Assembly: GCA_027596075.1 (NCBI GenBank)
Contig: JADGJC010000044.1
Span: 62,001 to 126,000 of the forward strand
Direction of reading: 5' to 3'
Source: Rhizophlyctis rosea
Lineage: Eukaryota > Chytridiomycota > Chytridiomycetes > Rhizophlyctidales > Rhizophlyctidaceae
Length of the DNA stretch: 64,000 nucleotides
A model generated the notes under the pieces. The model saw nothing but the letters and a program-made list of their open reading frames with translations, had not been told where the DNA came from and did no database searches. The position numbers were made by a program, and so were the translations under genes. Shown piece after piece: positions 12,071 through 22,191 of this stretch (position 1 is the stretch's first letter; each line of letters starts with the position of its first letter).

Positions 12071-13475
12071 ATGTCTTCTGACACTGGTCGTACCGCGTCA
12101 CCCGACCGTAAGCGGTCATTGGAACCGGAATCTGCGTCTGATGAAGAGGAACGAAACAGTCGTTTCAAGCGTCAAGCGCGGGGTTCTCGTTCCCCATCCG
12201 AACGTGGACGCTTCCACGATGCGGATTCTGAATATGCCGTCAGTGTCAAGGAGGAAAACAGCAATGGGGAAACAAGCCGAACAGATAGCCAACACGAGAA
12301 TACTGAAACCAACAACCCAGCTGCCAGTGACCACGATGATGAACCGTTTACCATCGACCGCAAAGGCAGCATTCAATCGGACAGCAGCAACGCCAACATG
12401 ACCCATCCTATTCCCACGGTCGACAGTTACACTGCGACTGCCAGTGCGGCGTATCAACCCTCTTCAACTTATGTAGTGCAGGGAGATGGTGGCCAAGACG
12501 AGGGGACGGTCGAGTCCTTTGAGCCTCGCCTCATGTCCATGAAGTGCGTAGTGTCCACGAAGGAGGCGGGCATCATCATTGGAAAACAGGGAAAGAATGT
12601 CGCCGAGATTCGGGCCCTCAGCGGTGCAAAGGTCACTATCTCCGACCATACCCCAGGCGCACATGAACGCATCGTTACGGTGACTGGGATGTTGGACGTG
12701 GTCGCTAAGGCATACTCCCTCATCGCGAGAAAAATTGTGGAAGAGCATCCGTCCAGTATCGAAGTTCCCGCCAGGCACACAATGATTCGTATCCTGGTTC
12801 CACACGCCAGGATGGGGTCGGTCATTGGGAAGGTATGTGTCAGAACAGGTTCCCGTAATGCACCATGTATGACAGACATCCTGACCTTTTTTCCAGCAAG
12901 GGTCCAAGATCAAAGATGTGCAAGATGCTTCAGGGGCGAGAATCACTGCATCGGAAGGAATGATGCCTGGATCCACCGAACGAACAGTGTCCATTTCCGG
13001 GGTCATTGATTCCATTCACATTGCCACTTACCATATCGGTGCCGTACTCCAAGCGCATTCCGAACGCTCAATGAACAACATTCCGTACACGCCAAACACC
13101 GCTCGTGGCTCGTCGCAACCCCCCTACGGTCCCCCCGGCTCGCCGTACTACGGTCACCCACCCCCACCAGGCGTTCCCATGCCACCCCCGCCCCCCAGTC
13201 CCGGCATGCCTCCCATGGCTCATCCAGCAGGTCCGCCAGTGCAAGTTCAGCAGATCTTCATTCCGAACGAGATGGTGGGTGCTATCATTGGCAAATCAGG
13301 GGCCAAAATCAATGAGATTCGTCATTTGTCTGGTTGTCAGATCAAGATTGCGGAGCCGCAGCATGGGATGAATGAACGGCTTGTTACCATTACTGGCCCA
13401 CCGGATGCAAACCAGATGGCACTGTATTTGGTATATTCGCGGTTGGAGCAGGAGAAGGCGAGAATGATCCATTGA
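12071..13475 (+). CDS. Triple KH-domain RNA-binding protein (PCBP/HEK2-like)
   Basis: Two exons (12071-12832 and 12897-13475) join in phase and encode about 446 residues. The first 155 residues are charged and Ser-rich (SDTGRTASPDRKRSLEPES). Three KH domains follow. Each keeps the RNA-contacting GXXG loop: GKQG in KH1 (IIIGKQGKNVAEI), GKQG in KH2 (SVIGKQGSKIKDV) and GKSG in KH3 (AIIGKSGAKINEIR). A Pro/Gly/Tyr-rich linker (YGPPGSPYYGHPPPP) separates KH2 and KH3. The layout is that of the hnRNP K/PCBP family, including yeast HEK2/PBP2 and fission-yeast Rnc1, which control mRNA stability, localisation and translation. The single intron interrupts the GXXG loop of KH2. Which fungal paralogue it is cannot be settled from sequence alone. 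Confidence 0.92.
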
Positions 13476-13965
13476 TATTGTGGAAGTAGGGTAGCTAGGG
13501 GTTGATTTTCGAGTGCAGCTCAGTGAAACTTGTACAAACATCGGTAACATTGCATAGTTCGTTTGAAGGGGTCCAGGACACAGGAAGTTGAGATTGTGTT
13601 CTTGCATTTTTTAGAAGATGACGTTCAGCAAAGATCAAGTGGTGCGGTCCCATTTTGACAAAACCGTTGCGCAGCATGATGGTAGCACAGGGTGGTACAG
13701 AGAGCGGCAAGGTGGTTGTTGTTCTCTTCAACAGCTGTCGCCCGCAACACAAAGTTGGCATCCGGAGCGTGTGGACACTGTGGAGTTCCTCTCCGAATCC
13801 CATAAATACTCTCCAGATCCCCGATCGCCTCTCACACCCTGTCGTCTGACCAAGAAACAATCCTGTCAATTTCGCTGCAACTGTAGCTCCTGAGGTTTCA
13901 TCTTGTCCCTTGTCGTTAGCACTAGTACCTCATACCAGGGAAGACAACCCTCAAAACCCCTCATC
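13476..13965 (+). other. Intergenic, KH gene to 13.97-kb gene
   Basis: The 490-bp gap between two same-strand genes contains the terminator of the first and the promoter of the second. No coding or structural signal was seen. Confidence 0.4.
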
Positions 13966-14574
13966 ATGGCTCGCACATGGTGGCAACAGCTCTTTTCCTA
14001 CTGCTCTGGTGACCACGCAAATGCTGTTCAACCTGAGCACTCTACCTTGCCTGCGATGACCGAGGCCCCCAAACCTCAATACCAACCCTTCCCCGGCTTC
14101 TTCGGCACCTCAGGCTTGGTCCCCACCACCTCATTTGAAAACCCCGTCACGATCCGCATCTCCTGCCCATCCTCCTACTCCGACGTCGTCTGGTACCCCA
14201 ACAACACTATCACCATGACCGACGAAGCCTGGAGCTACATCCACGCCCTCCGTCCTAACACCCCCGTCAGCTCCGGCTTCACGACCGGCTTCTTCGAAGA
14301 TCAGCGCGTCAGCTACGCTTCGGAACGCCACCCCATCATGGAGATCAAAGCTAAAGGCAGCGAATGGCTGGGATCTGGCATCATCCACACCGTCGAAGGC
14401 CGAGACGCGGGCGACAAGAACTATGTCGTGATTGCGAGTCGCTGGAACGACAAGGGCAACGGCGTTTGGCGGTTCAATAAGGTTGAGGCTGATAGGGCGA
14501 TCCAGATCAGGTCGGATTGGAACGCCGTTGATATTGGGTCAACCCCTAGTCAGATTATCATGTTCTATGCTTAG
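13966..14574 (+). CDS. Uncharacterised 202-residue protein
   Basis: A single-exon gene whose ATG at 13966 lies in a good context (ATCATGGCT). The frame is open further upstream, but only with non-ATG codons. I do not recognise the family. After a short N-terminus (MARTWWQQLFSYCSG) and a Pro-rich linker there is a compact region, about residues 45-202, with alternating beta-type segments (NPVTIRISCPSSYSDVVWY, KNYVVIASRWNDKGNGVWRF) ending in SQIIMFYA. There is no signal peptide or membrane segment. The first half of the gene is strongly biased to C-ending codons, which usually marks high expression. Intact length and biased codons support a real gene; its function is unknown. Confidence 0.7.
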   Translation: MARTWWQQLFSYCSGDHANAVQPEHSTLPAMTEAPKPQYQPFPGFFGTSGLVPTTSFENPVTIRISCPSSYSDVVWYPNNTITMTDEAWSYIHALRPNTPVSSGFTTGFFEDQRVSYASERHPIMEIKAKGSEWLGSGIIHTVEGRDAGDKNYVVIASRWNDKGNGVWRFNKVEADRAIQIRSDWNAVDIGSTPSQIIMFYA

Positions 14575-15523
14575 AGAACTTAGAGTTTGTACGAATACAG
14601 TTTTCCTAAACAAAAAAATTCTAGATTAGGTGTATCCTTTTTTACATATCGTCTTTTCATCTGTTGTTAGTAGCTAGTACATAGCAAGTTTTCTATGCTT
14701 AGAAGGGAGTGTATCTAGTATATAGTTTGGTGTGCATAGATACCGTTCCGCGTTCTTTACACAAAATACCATTTTCTTAGACTGTACTTGTCCTGCAAGT
14801 ACTTTTATCCTCAATTGTTTACTAGCATTTTGGGTTTGCCTATCATGATCCGCATTGCAGTGCAAGTAAATAACCAATCAGATGGGAGTAAACAAACAAT
14901 TTTGACTACCCCGGACTCGCCGTGCAAAGGGAGCGCTTGTTGTGATTGACTCTGTAATGTTTTTGGTTGTTTCCCAACTGGCTAGTTTGAAGAGGTCCAG
15001 AATAATTCGTACACACTGTACGCGGATCGCTGCTATTGATTGGTGGGCAGAATATGGTTTTCATATTCGATGACCTTGGGGAAGCAAAGATGAACTTCTA
15101 AACTGGACTCCAGACGCGGCTCGAAGTGCAAGTAAGGGAGTTGGCGAACATTTGAAAGGCAAAACGTTGGACGTTCATTTTCACAGATGACTATATTGGA
15201 TATCTATATCACGACATAGGATATCTATACAATCCTCAGCAGGCGACACCAACTAGCCTGCATACTAAGCTTCTAGCTACCAAAGCACAACTAACGAGTC
15301 GGAATGCGAAAGATGGCATTTTCGAGAGATTGAGTGACAAGGACCTGCCTCCACCCACTGATACGCATCTTACCACATCCCGAGCTATGACTTCTACCAC
15401 CAGCTCTCCCATCACGGCTACAAGCAACCCATCTGCTACATTCAAGCTACCACAGCGCTCAGCTATGACCTCTACAAATAGTTAACTCTTCCACCTATAC
15501 ATGATCCACCCATACAGTCTAAT
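14575..15523. other. Convergent intergenic region
   Basis: The region between two converging genes is AT-rich in its first half. A GGATATCTATA motif occurs twice (about 15197 and 15219). A short Ser/Thr-rich open frame ending near 15484 lacks a suitable start. No gene is supported. Confidence 0.4.
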
Positions 15524-18148
15524 CTATTTCTTGGGAGGAGTAGGCTTCGTAGGCTCAGGTTTCTTCGGAGGAGCAGGCCCAGACGCAGGCGCAGGCGCAG
15601 GTGCAGATCCAGGAGGCGCAGGCCACCTATCCAAAACAACGGGCTCCCCCTCAACCTTGAACTTCAACTCCGTCAAAGTCGGCTCATCGATCAAAACCGT
15701 GTACTCTCCTGGGTACACAACCGTGTTGCCCTTCTCGTCCACCCGCGCCAAGTCGCCAAGCGTCCACTGGAGCGCAGCCTTAGCCTCCTGCCCAGGGCGG
15801 ACATCATGCAGCCGGGAGTAGGCAACCAGAGTTTTGAGAGGGTAGGGTTTGGGACCGGTGTTGGATTTGAGGAAGGCGAGGGCGACGTAGTCCGAGGTGC
15901 GGGAGCCGGTGTTCGAGACGCGGATGGGGAGGGCGGGGAGGGGACAGGTATCGGGGTAAGTGTTGTGGCAGCTGCGTAGGAGGGAGGCGATTTGGAGGGT
16001 TTTAGGGAAAGGTTCGAAGCGAGGTTTGAAGGTTGTGTAGTGAAGACCGTATCCGAAGGGCTTGACCGCATTCGGGTACCATCTGTACGTACGGCCGGGA
16101 TAGGACCCAGTTGGACGGAGGTCCATAGAGGTGAGGGGGATAGAGGTATAGCTGGCTGGGTATTGGGTAACGGGGAGACGTCCAGAAGGGCTCTTTTCGC
16201 CGGCAATGAGTTGGATTACAGCCGTTCCACCGTCCATCCCAGGCCAGTTTGCCCACAAGATGGAGTTGACGGATTTCATGTTTAGGATAGGGGTGTCGTC
16301 GAGTTGGTCCCCGAGTTGAACGACGACCAGGGGCTTCTTGAGCTCGCCGAGTTTCTTGATGAGAGCCAACTGCGCTGCCGGCCATTCAATGGAAAGGCGA
16401 TCTACCGTCTCGCCTGCTGCTGACGTGTCCAGTCCGCCAAAGTAGAGGATGTAGTCAGAAGCCTTGGCGGCAGCAAGGGCTCCGGCTGTCCAAGTGTCGT
16501 TTGCGGTGGCGTTTTGCAGCACGGGACCGGTAGCGAGCTTCACGTCCCAGCCCAGCTTGCGAGCAGCGTATACAGGCGGGTGGGTAAATGCTGGAGTTCC
16601 GGAGTAACCACCAGAAAGCTTGTCACCTCCCTCCGCCCAAAAACCGATCATCGCCACTGACAATGGCTTCTTCTGGTATGCTGGCTTCGGGAGGGGCAAA
16701 GTGCCATCGTTCTTCAAAAGGACAACACCCTCAAGGGCGGCGCGAAGAGCCAGCGCTTGTGACTCGGGCTTATTGACATCCTTCCATCCAATCAGGTTGT
16801 GAGCTGAGTGGTTGCCGTCGAAGTATCCGAGCCAAACGAGACCGTGGTAAAGACGGTGCAACGCTCTGTCGACGGTCGGCATCTTCAGAAGACCTTGAGA
16901 CCACGCCCCGGGAATGTCGGAGGACCCACTGTACTCGCAGGACAAGTCCATGCCCGCTTCGAAACACATGGCGGTGCCGGCGGCGTTGGTGGGAGCATAA
17001 TGGTGATTGGCAGACACGTCAAGAACGGCTTCGCAGTCGGAGGTGATGTAATTGTCATGCTGAGTCCAGTTCCAGTGGTCACGGACGATGGTGTTCATGA
17101 TGTAGGAGTCTGCGCAGGCTGGCACACCGTTGATGGCATTATAGGAACACATGAGGGATCCGACGCGGGAATCCCGAGCACACTGCTGGAAGGGACTCAT
17201 GTAGTACTCCGCAAGGTCTTGCATGGTAACCTTGGCGTTGAAGTTGTGTCTGTTTGTACCATTCCAGTCTTCGAAATCATAAGCTGCAAAAGAGGGTGAG
17301 ATGATCAGAATACAGGTTGATGTCATGGAGGTCGGATGAAACTTTCCACGGCAGCTGGTCAAACCCCAAAATGCAAAGAATGATAGCCGGACGACACCCA
17401 CCAGCAAGATGTTTACAGGTCGATATGATGCGGGGCTGCGGTCCATTTCCTTGAAGGCCGCGGATGATGGAGGCGGCGTAGCGCTTCACCCGCAAAATAT
17501 CTTCTCCAGGAGTCTCAGATCCACGTCCCCAGCGAGGGTCTCTATTTTACAGCAAGGGCAAGGGTCTTAGTACGATGATACACTGAAACTCGGTTCTGCT
17601 GAGACACTCTACCTGAATGGATTTACATTGGGCAACCAGTAGTCAAATCCGGAAAAACCAGCATTGCCAAACGCACGTCCCTCAGTGCCGATAACAGTGC
17701 CGACCTTGTCGATCAAATCGTCGTCAAACGCAGCGGCCATTAACAACGGCATGGGGAACTGAGTCGATGAGTTGAACGGCCCAGGTCCCTCCCAGAATTG
17801 GGTGCCTGGTGCGTAGGCAACACCGTGAAGGGCCTCGCTCCACCAGTTGTACGCCGGCAGCCCGATGCGGGGTGCGCCTTGCGATTTGCTATCACAATGG
17901 AAGATCATTCAGCATCTGGTTAATTCATGGGTAACAGGGTGGCGATGCACATACCTGACCAAGTTCTGCAGCTTTTCTGTGGTGTTCATAGCAGCCACAA
18001 GAGCAGCAGCACGTACGGCCGGCGGGAGGGAGCGATCACAGACGTTGTTTGAAGCGAGGAGTCCCTTTTCACAGTCCGGGTAGAACTGGAAAGGGAGGTC
18101 CATCGCGCCGACGGCGCTGCTGAGAGCGAGAAGCCAAAGGACTTTCAT
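15524..18148 (-). CDS. Secreted GH3 beta-xylosidase / beta-glucosidase
   Basis: A glycoside hydrolase family 3 enzyme that releases sugars from the ends of xylo- or cello-oligosaccharides outside the cell. A signal peptide ([15 protein letters not shown]) starts at the ATG at 18148. The first exons carry [18 protein letters not shown], the substrate-site motif [15 protein letters not shown] and the KH of ISTCKHLAG. The large last exon carries YITSDCEAV, whose Asp is the GH3 nucleophile, then the C-terminal sandwich ([15 protein letters not shown]) and the fibronectin-III-like end ([19 protein letters not shown]). The SDC form and NWWSEALHG favour the beta-xylosidase branch. The protein ends in a Pro/Ala/Lys tail ([17 protein letters not shown]) with no binding module. 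At least four exons are needed. A TATA box lies 75 bp upstream. Confidence 0.94.
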
Positions 18149-18222
18149 GGTGAGTCAATATGTCCCCGACTATATGTTTAAGCTACGAGGATTGAGTCGA
18201 CTCCATTTGAGAGGACGTCGCG

Positions 18223-18230
18223 TATATATA
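18223..18230 (-). promoter_or_regulatory. TATA box of GH3 gene
   Basis: TATATATA on the minus strand, 75 bp upstream of the ATG of the secreted GH3 enzyme. Spacing and sequence fit a core promoter. Confidence 0.6.
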
Positions 18231-19259
18231 GTGGGTTTTAAGTTTCGGCGCATATTGGGCAATCTTGGGCAGCTGCATAACACGCGCGGATTTGACAATA
18301 ACGTGACAGTTTCTCCTTCCGCCTGTGTGTTTGGCGGTGGATGAGGAAGGAACCTTTAGGGGGGTGGGGAATGGCAGAGGATGGAAAGAACTCGCACGGA
18401 TGATCCCCCGACGCACTTCCCATGGTGGAGGAGACGATGTATGGCGCAGCAGCCGTGCCACCAGTAAAGACTCGGAGCCACAGTGGCCATTTTTGGGAAG
18501 AGCGATCAAATGCGGTGCGGCTGAACGCGTTTTAATCATGGCGGAGATCTGAACAAGGGAACAAGGGCTTTGATGGACATGTTCGGCACTTCCCCCGTCT
18601 CGACCTCCAACTCTCGTGTCTTTTGCAAAGCCCTTCTTTCCTGGTGATCTGGAAAGGGAAAACATTCCTCTTAGAAAAAAAGGAAGGCTCCCCATTTGAG
18701 GGAGTGACTGATATTTATAGCAGATTTATGCACCCGGAGTCATTCCGATTCAGCATCGTTGCACATTTGACCGAAGGATGTGCCAAAAGCCGTCACTGAC
18801 TTGCTCCATCAGGAAGGTTGCACACACTAATTCGGAGGTCACTACATTTTCGTCGCTGATAAATGTTCGTTATGGTAAAATAACACCGCGCCTCTGCGCC
18901 TTCCAGATTTCCGTGATGGAAAAGCGCAGAAACGGACATGAAGTGTGGAAGAAGTGAAAAAATTGACTCGAGGGTGTATGATTCTTGGGTAAGTAGTAAA
19001 TTGCTCACGTTTGGCTGGTTTGAACTCGACTGCTGCAGAATGTGCAATCAGGTTCCCAACTTCATTTCAAGCTCGAGTGGGGAAGTTGATTTTGAGCTGC
19101 AATGCGATATCAGTACCTAAATGAGAAATTGCAAACGGTTTGGTCGTCATATTGACAAATGGTTATATTTGATATATATATAGTACAATCTATGGATAGC
19201 TGTACAAATTCGGACCGAAGACGAAGTCTCTATCTACAGATCCAATCCTGCTCACTGAT
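18231..19259. other. Upstream region of GH3 gene
   Basis: About 1 kb between two minus-strand genes. It must contain the regulatory region of the GH3 gene and the 3' end of the tyrosine-rich gene's transcript runs toward it. The short open frames on both strands show no domain. An AT-rich run with TATATATATA lies at about 19170-19185, just beyond the stop of the next gene. Confidence 0.4.
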
Positions 19260-20090
19260 CTACCAACCCTTGGGGAGGTGACCACCATTGGTTGCCTCGG
19301 CCTGCTTCTTCAGCGCGGCGCATTGCTGGATGCCGCGAATCTTGTACCCGTCGGTTTGTCCAGGGGCACCGCAAACGATGGAGATGCACTGCTTCAATGT
19401 TGGGGAGCCGGTGGCCTCGAAGTACGGGACGGCGGACTTGCAGTCAGAAAGCTCAGATCTGTAGGAGGAGGAGTCGGGTTGCTTGTAGGCATCGTAGCTG
19501 GGCGTTTGGTAGGAGGGTTGCTGGTAGGTGTCATAGTTCGGTGTTTGGTAAGCTGGCTGCTGGTAGGTTGGGGTTTGGTAGGTGTTGGAAGTTGGGGTCT
19601 GGTAGCTAGGAGCTTGGTATTGAGGCTGTTGGTATTGCTGTCCGTCAGAAGGTGTTTGATAGACAGTCTGCTGATACTCAGGGGCAGCGGGAGCTTTCAA
19701 GTAGCTCTTCCCACTGTAGCTATACTTGGGTTGCCCATAGGAGGACTTGTAAAAGTCGTAGGGCTGGGGTTGCTCGTAGGTAGACTGGTACGAGTCGTAA
19801 AGCTTGGGCTGCTGGTAAGTAGACTTGTAGGTATCGTAGCTATCGTAGTTGGTGGGCTCGTAATCGGACTTGTAGCTGTTTCCATAGGTGTTTGGGATGA
19901 TGCAGGACTTGTTGTTTTCCCAACCGTAGCCGCGACCTTTGTTGTCGTACGCAGGTTTGTTGACGGGGTACTGACAGATGGGGAAACCACTGTCGTATTG
20001 GGTGGTGTAAGATGGTGTCGGTGCTGCGAGAGCAGAGATCGCAAGAGAGGAGAAAGCAAGAGTGGAAAGGATGATGCTGCTGGAAGGCAT
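19260..20090 (-). CDS. Secreted Tyr/Gln/Pro-rich repeat protein
   Basis: A single-exon gene for 276 residues beginning with a clear signal peptide (MPSSSIILSTLAFSSLAISALA). A small cysteine-containing head (FPICQYPVNKP, then GRGYGWENNKSCII) resembles the GWGWENxxSC core of CBM10-like cellulose-binding modules, though only the core matches. The middle, about residues 75-215, is made of short imperfect units: YKSTYQQPKLYDSYQSTY early, then QTPxYQQPxYQTP. It is unusually rich in Tyr, Gln and Pro. The end is again ordered, with three or four Cys (LSDCKSAVPYFEATGSPTL, CISIVCGAPGQ). This fits an extracellular wall, adhesive or matrix protein. No enzyme motif is present. Confidence 0.85.
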   Translation of the reverse strand: MPSSSIILSTLAFSSLAISALAAPTPSYTTQYDSGFPICQYPVNKPAYDNKGRGYGWENNKSCIIPNTYGNSYKSDYEPTNYDSYDTYKSTYQQPKLYDSYQSTYEQPQPYDFYKSSYGQPKYSYSGKSYLKAPAAPEYQQTVYQTPSDGQQYQQPQYQAPSYQTPTSNTYQTPTYQQPAYQTPNYDTYQQPSYQTPSYDAYKQPDSSSYRSELSDCKSAVPYFEATGSPTLKQCISIVCGAPGQTDGYKIRGIQQCAALKKQAEATNGGHLPKGW

Positions 20091-20223
20091 GTTTGACTGG
20101 TGTCGATTGTGGTATTTGAAAAGAGTGGATGGGAATGATCTTTTAGGCTCGTTGGCGCAGAAGGTGCTTTTGTTGCTGTGTGATTGTTGATGATGGTGAA
20201 TTCGACGGGCAGTATTGGCCTCG

Positions 20224-20230
20224 TTTTATA
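20224..20230 (-). promoter_or_regulatory. TATA box of Tyr-rich gene
   Basis: TATAAAA on the minus strand, about 135 bp upstream of the ATG of the tyrosine-rich secreted protein. Confidence 0.5.
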
Positions 20231-21151
20231 GATTGTGGGAAGCAAAACAGGCCCGCTTTGAAGGCGGTGCCCATGCTGCGCAATGGATATCCCTACCGAT
20301 ACCCAAGCCACGATCTCTTCGGATGGTGCATACACCGGGTCAGCCATCTGGCCCAAAGGATACGCGTGGCGCAAAATTATGCGGCACAGTCACGGCGAAC
20401 TCTGCAACATGCAGGAGACATGGCTGGACTCACCGTCTCGTTGAACCCTTCATGGGCGATAATCCCATGGATCCATGTGTCAATCTCACAGTTGATATGC
20501 ACGAAAACCCCAAGTTTGAGACTTCCGACCAGTATTGGTATGTATGTCAGTTTTTGCATAGCACGATCTAAGCTCATCTGGAAACTCTGCCGTCATGCCC
20601 AGCGGTCATCACAGTCGTGCTGAAGGTGTGCCGTATAAGACACTCCATCATGCACTCAGTATCATGAAACCCGGAAAGAAAGCAAAGCTAGTAGTAAATA
20701 GTCAGATGGGTTTGACCCGCTCACTTTGCTTCTCACTGACCAATGCACTCCTTTGGTTCGCCTGGTATCATTTGCCACGAGTAGTTGAATGGGACACCTG
20801 AGAGCGATCGCAGCGCGCAACAGCTGGAGTCGAAAGAATGACTGACGCTGGGTCCTCACTTTCAATGGACAAGATCGAATGTTGAAATCGAGAATAACTT
20901 CGGGGCAATAAGCCTTGATCGGATATGTGACGCCACTGACGCGAGGGTCCAATTCGACGATAACTCATTTCTAGAATACCAAACCATACTGTTTGTAAAC
21001 AAACTGAATCTTTACTCTGAATGCAAATTTGACTCATAGTCGTGCGACTGGCTTAAGAATATAAGAAGGAGAGGGGCTTGATGCTATTTCTGCAATTGTT
21101 GAGCGTGTAACATCTAACGCCTACGTGACCCACACTCTCACCGGCCAACAA
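20231..21151. other. Divergent intergenic region
   Basis: The rest of the 1.06-kb gap between the Tyr-rich gene (-) and the glycoprotein gene (+). Open frames here have no domain or codon pattern that supports a gene. Only promoter function can be inferred. Confidence 0.4.
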
Positions 21152-21793
21152 ATGAAGAACACCCTCACACCCCTCTCCCTCCTCTCCATCCTGTCCCTCG
21201 CAGCAGCCGCAACGGCCCCCGACTGCTCCTCCACCTTCGACCTCTCCACCCGCTTCGCAAACCTCACCGTAGACTTCATCCAAACCGTAAACTTCTACAA
21301 CCAATCCACCTTCAACGAAACCACAAACACGAACACCACATCCCGCGTCTACTTCAACGTAACTGGAACCGCCACCATCCTCAACCCTTGCAGCTTCACC
21401 GTCACAAACTTCACCTATAACCCAATACTAAACAACACCGAATGGATCGGAAAGGAGTTTGGTAACTACACCATTGGGTCGTCCATATCGTACGGTACCG
21501 ACGGGTTTGGTGGGGTGCCACAGCTTGTGAACGATTCCTACACGTTTACGCTGTTGCCGAACATCACGTTTGAGAAAATCGATACGGTCATTTTGTATTC
21601 TCGGTTTTACGGGTTGCAGTTGGCGTATGCGCAGTTCCCGAGGAATAAAACCACAGGTAGCACGAAGGGTGGCAGTGGGAATATGAGTTATTGGGAGGAT
21701 CAGAAGAGTTCAGGGGAGGCGACTTCGCCGATTCAGGGCACTAGGTTTTGGGTTGCTATCCTGAGTGCCTTCTTGTTCTCCTTCTTCATGTAG
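21152..21793 (+). CDS. Densely N-glycosylated, probably GPI-anchored surface protein
   Basis: A single-exon gene of 213 residues. It has an N-terminal signal peptide (MKNTLTPLSLLSILSLAAAAT) starting at the ATG at 21152. The ectodomain carries twelve N-x-S/T sequons, among them NLT, NQS, NET, NTT, NVT, NFT, NNT, NYT, NDS, NIT, NKT and NMS. Two Cys (PDCSS and NPCSF) may form one disulfide. The C-terminus is a Gly/Ser-rich linker followed by a short hydrophobic tail (FWVAILSAFLFSFFM) with nothing after it, as in GPI-anchor signals. The family is not recognised. C-ending codons dominate the first half. Confidence 0.8.
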   Translation: MKNTLTPLSLLSILSLAAAATAPDCSSTFDLSTRFANLTVDFIQTVNFYNQSTFNETTNTNTTSRVYFNVTGTATILNPCSFTVTNFTYNPILNNTEWIGKEFGNYTIGSSISYGTDGFGGVPQLVNDSYTFTLLPNITFEKIDTVILYSRFYGLQLAYAQFPRNKTTGSTKGGSGNMSYWEDQKSSGEATSPIQGTRFWVAILSAFLFSFFM

Positions 21794-22191
21794 AGCTGCC
21801 CACGGATGTTGTGATTAGTGTATATACCTTTCAGTAATGAAACCGCGTTTAGAGAATTTGTGTGCGAAAGAAAAGAAGTTTGAGTGCCGGACATGCAAAG
21901 ATGACGGACATGTGCCTGCGGAACCCGATGGCAGGTTGGAAAGCCAAATAGTTGATTATGGGCAGCATGACCTGTTTGATTGTCACTGAAGGATTGCGAC
22001 TTCATCCCGAACTTCCATCTATCCTTGAGGACAACATCATAATCAAATTGTTGTGCCGGGGGTTGGTTGAAACACAATCCAGGAGCTCAATCAACTCGCA
22101 CAATCGTCAACAGCAATGCAACAATTCCATATCCACATGATTATCTGCAGTACATCCGGAGATCCTTCATCCTAGATGCCCTACCCCCTGA
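21794..22191. other. Convergent intergenic region
   Basis: The 398-bp gap between the glycoprotein gene (+) and DSN1 (-) should hold both terminators. Nothing else is visible. Confidence 0.4.

Noticed and set aside
15155..15484. Ser/Thr-rich open frame downstream of the 13.97-kb gene
   Set aside because: No start codon in the first two thirds and no splice link; treated as noncoding.
19278..20096. 272-codon open frame on the + strand opposite the Tyr-rich gene
   Set aside because: It is the mirror of the repetitive Tyr/Gln codons; its Leu/Val/Gly-rich product has no signal or domain, while the opposite strand has a signal peptide and Cys ends.
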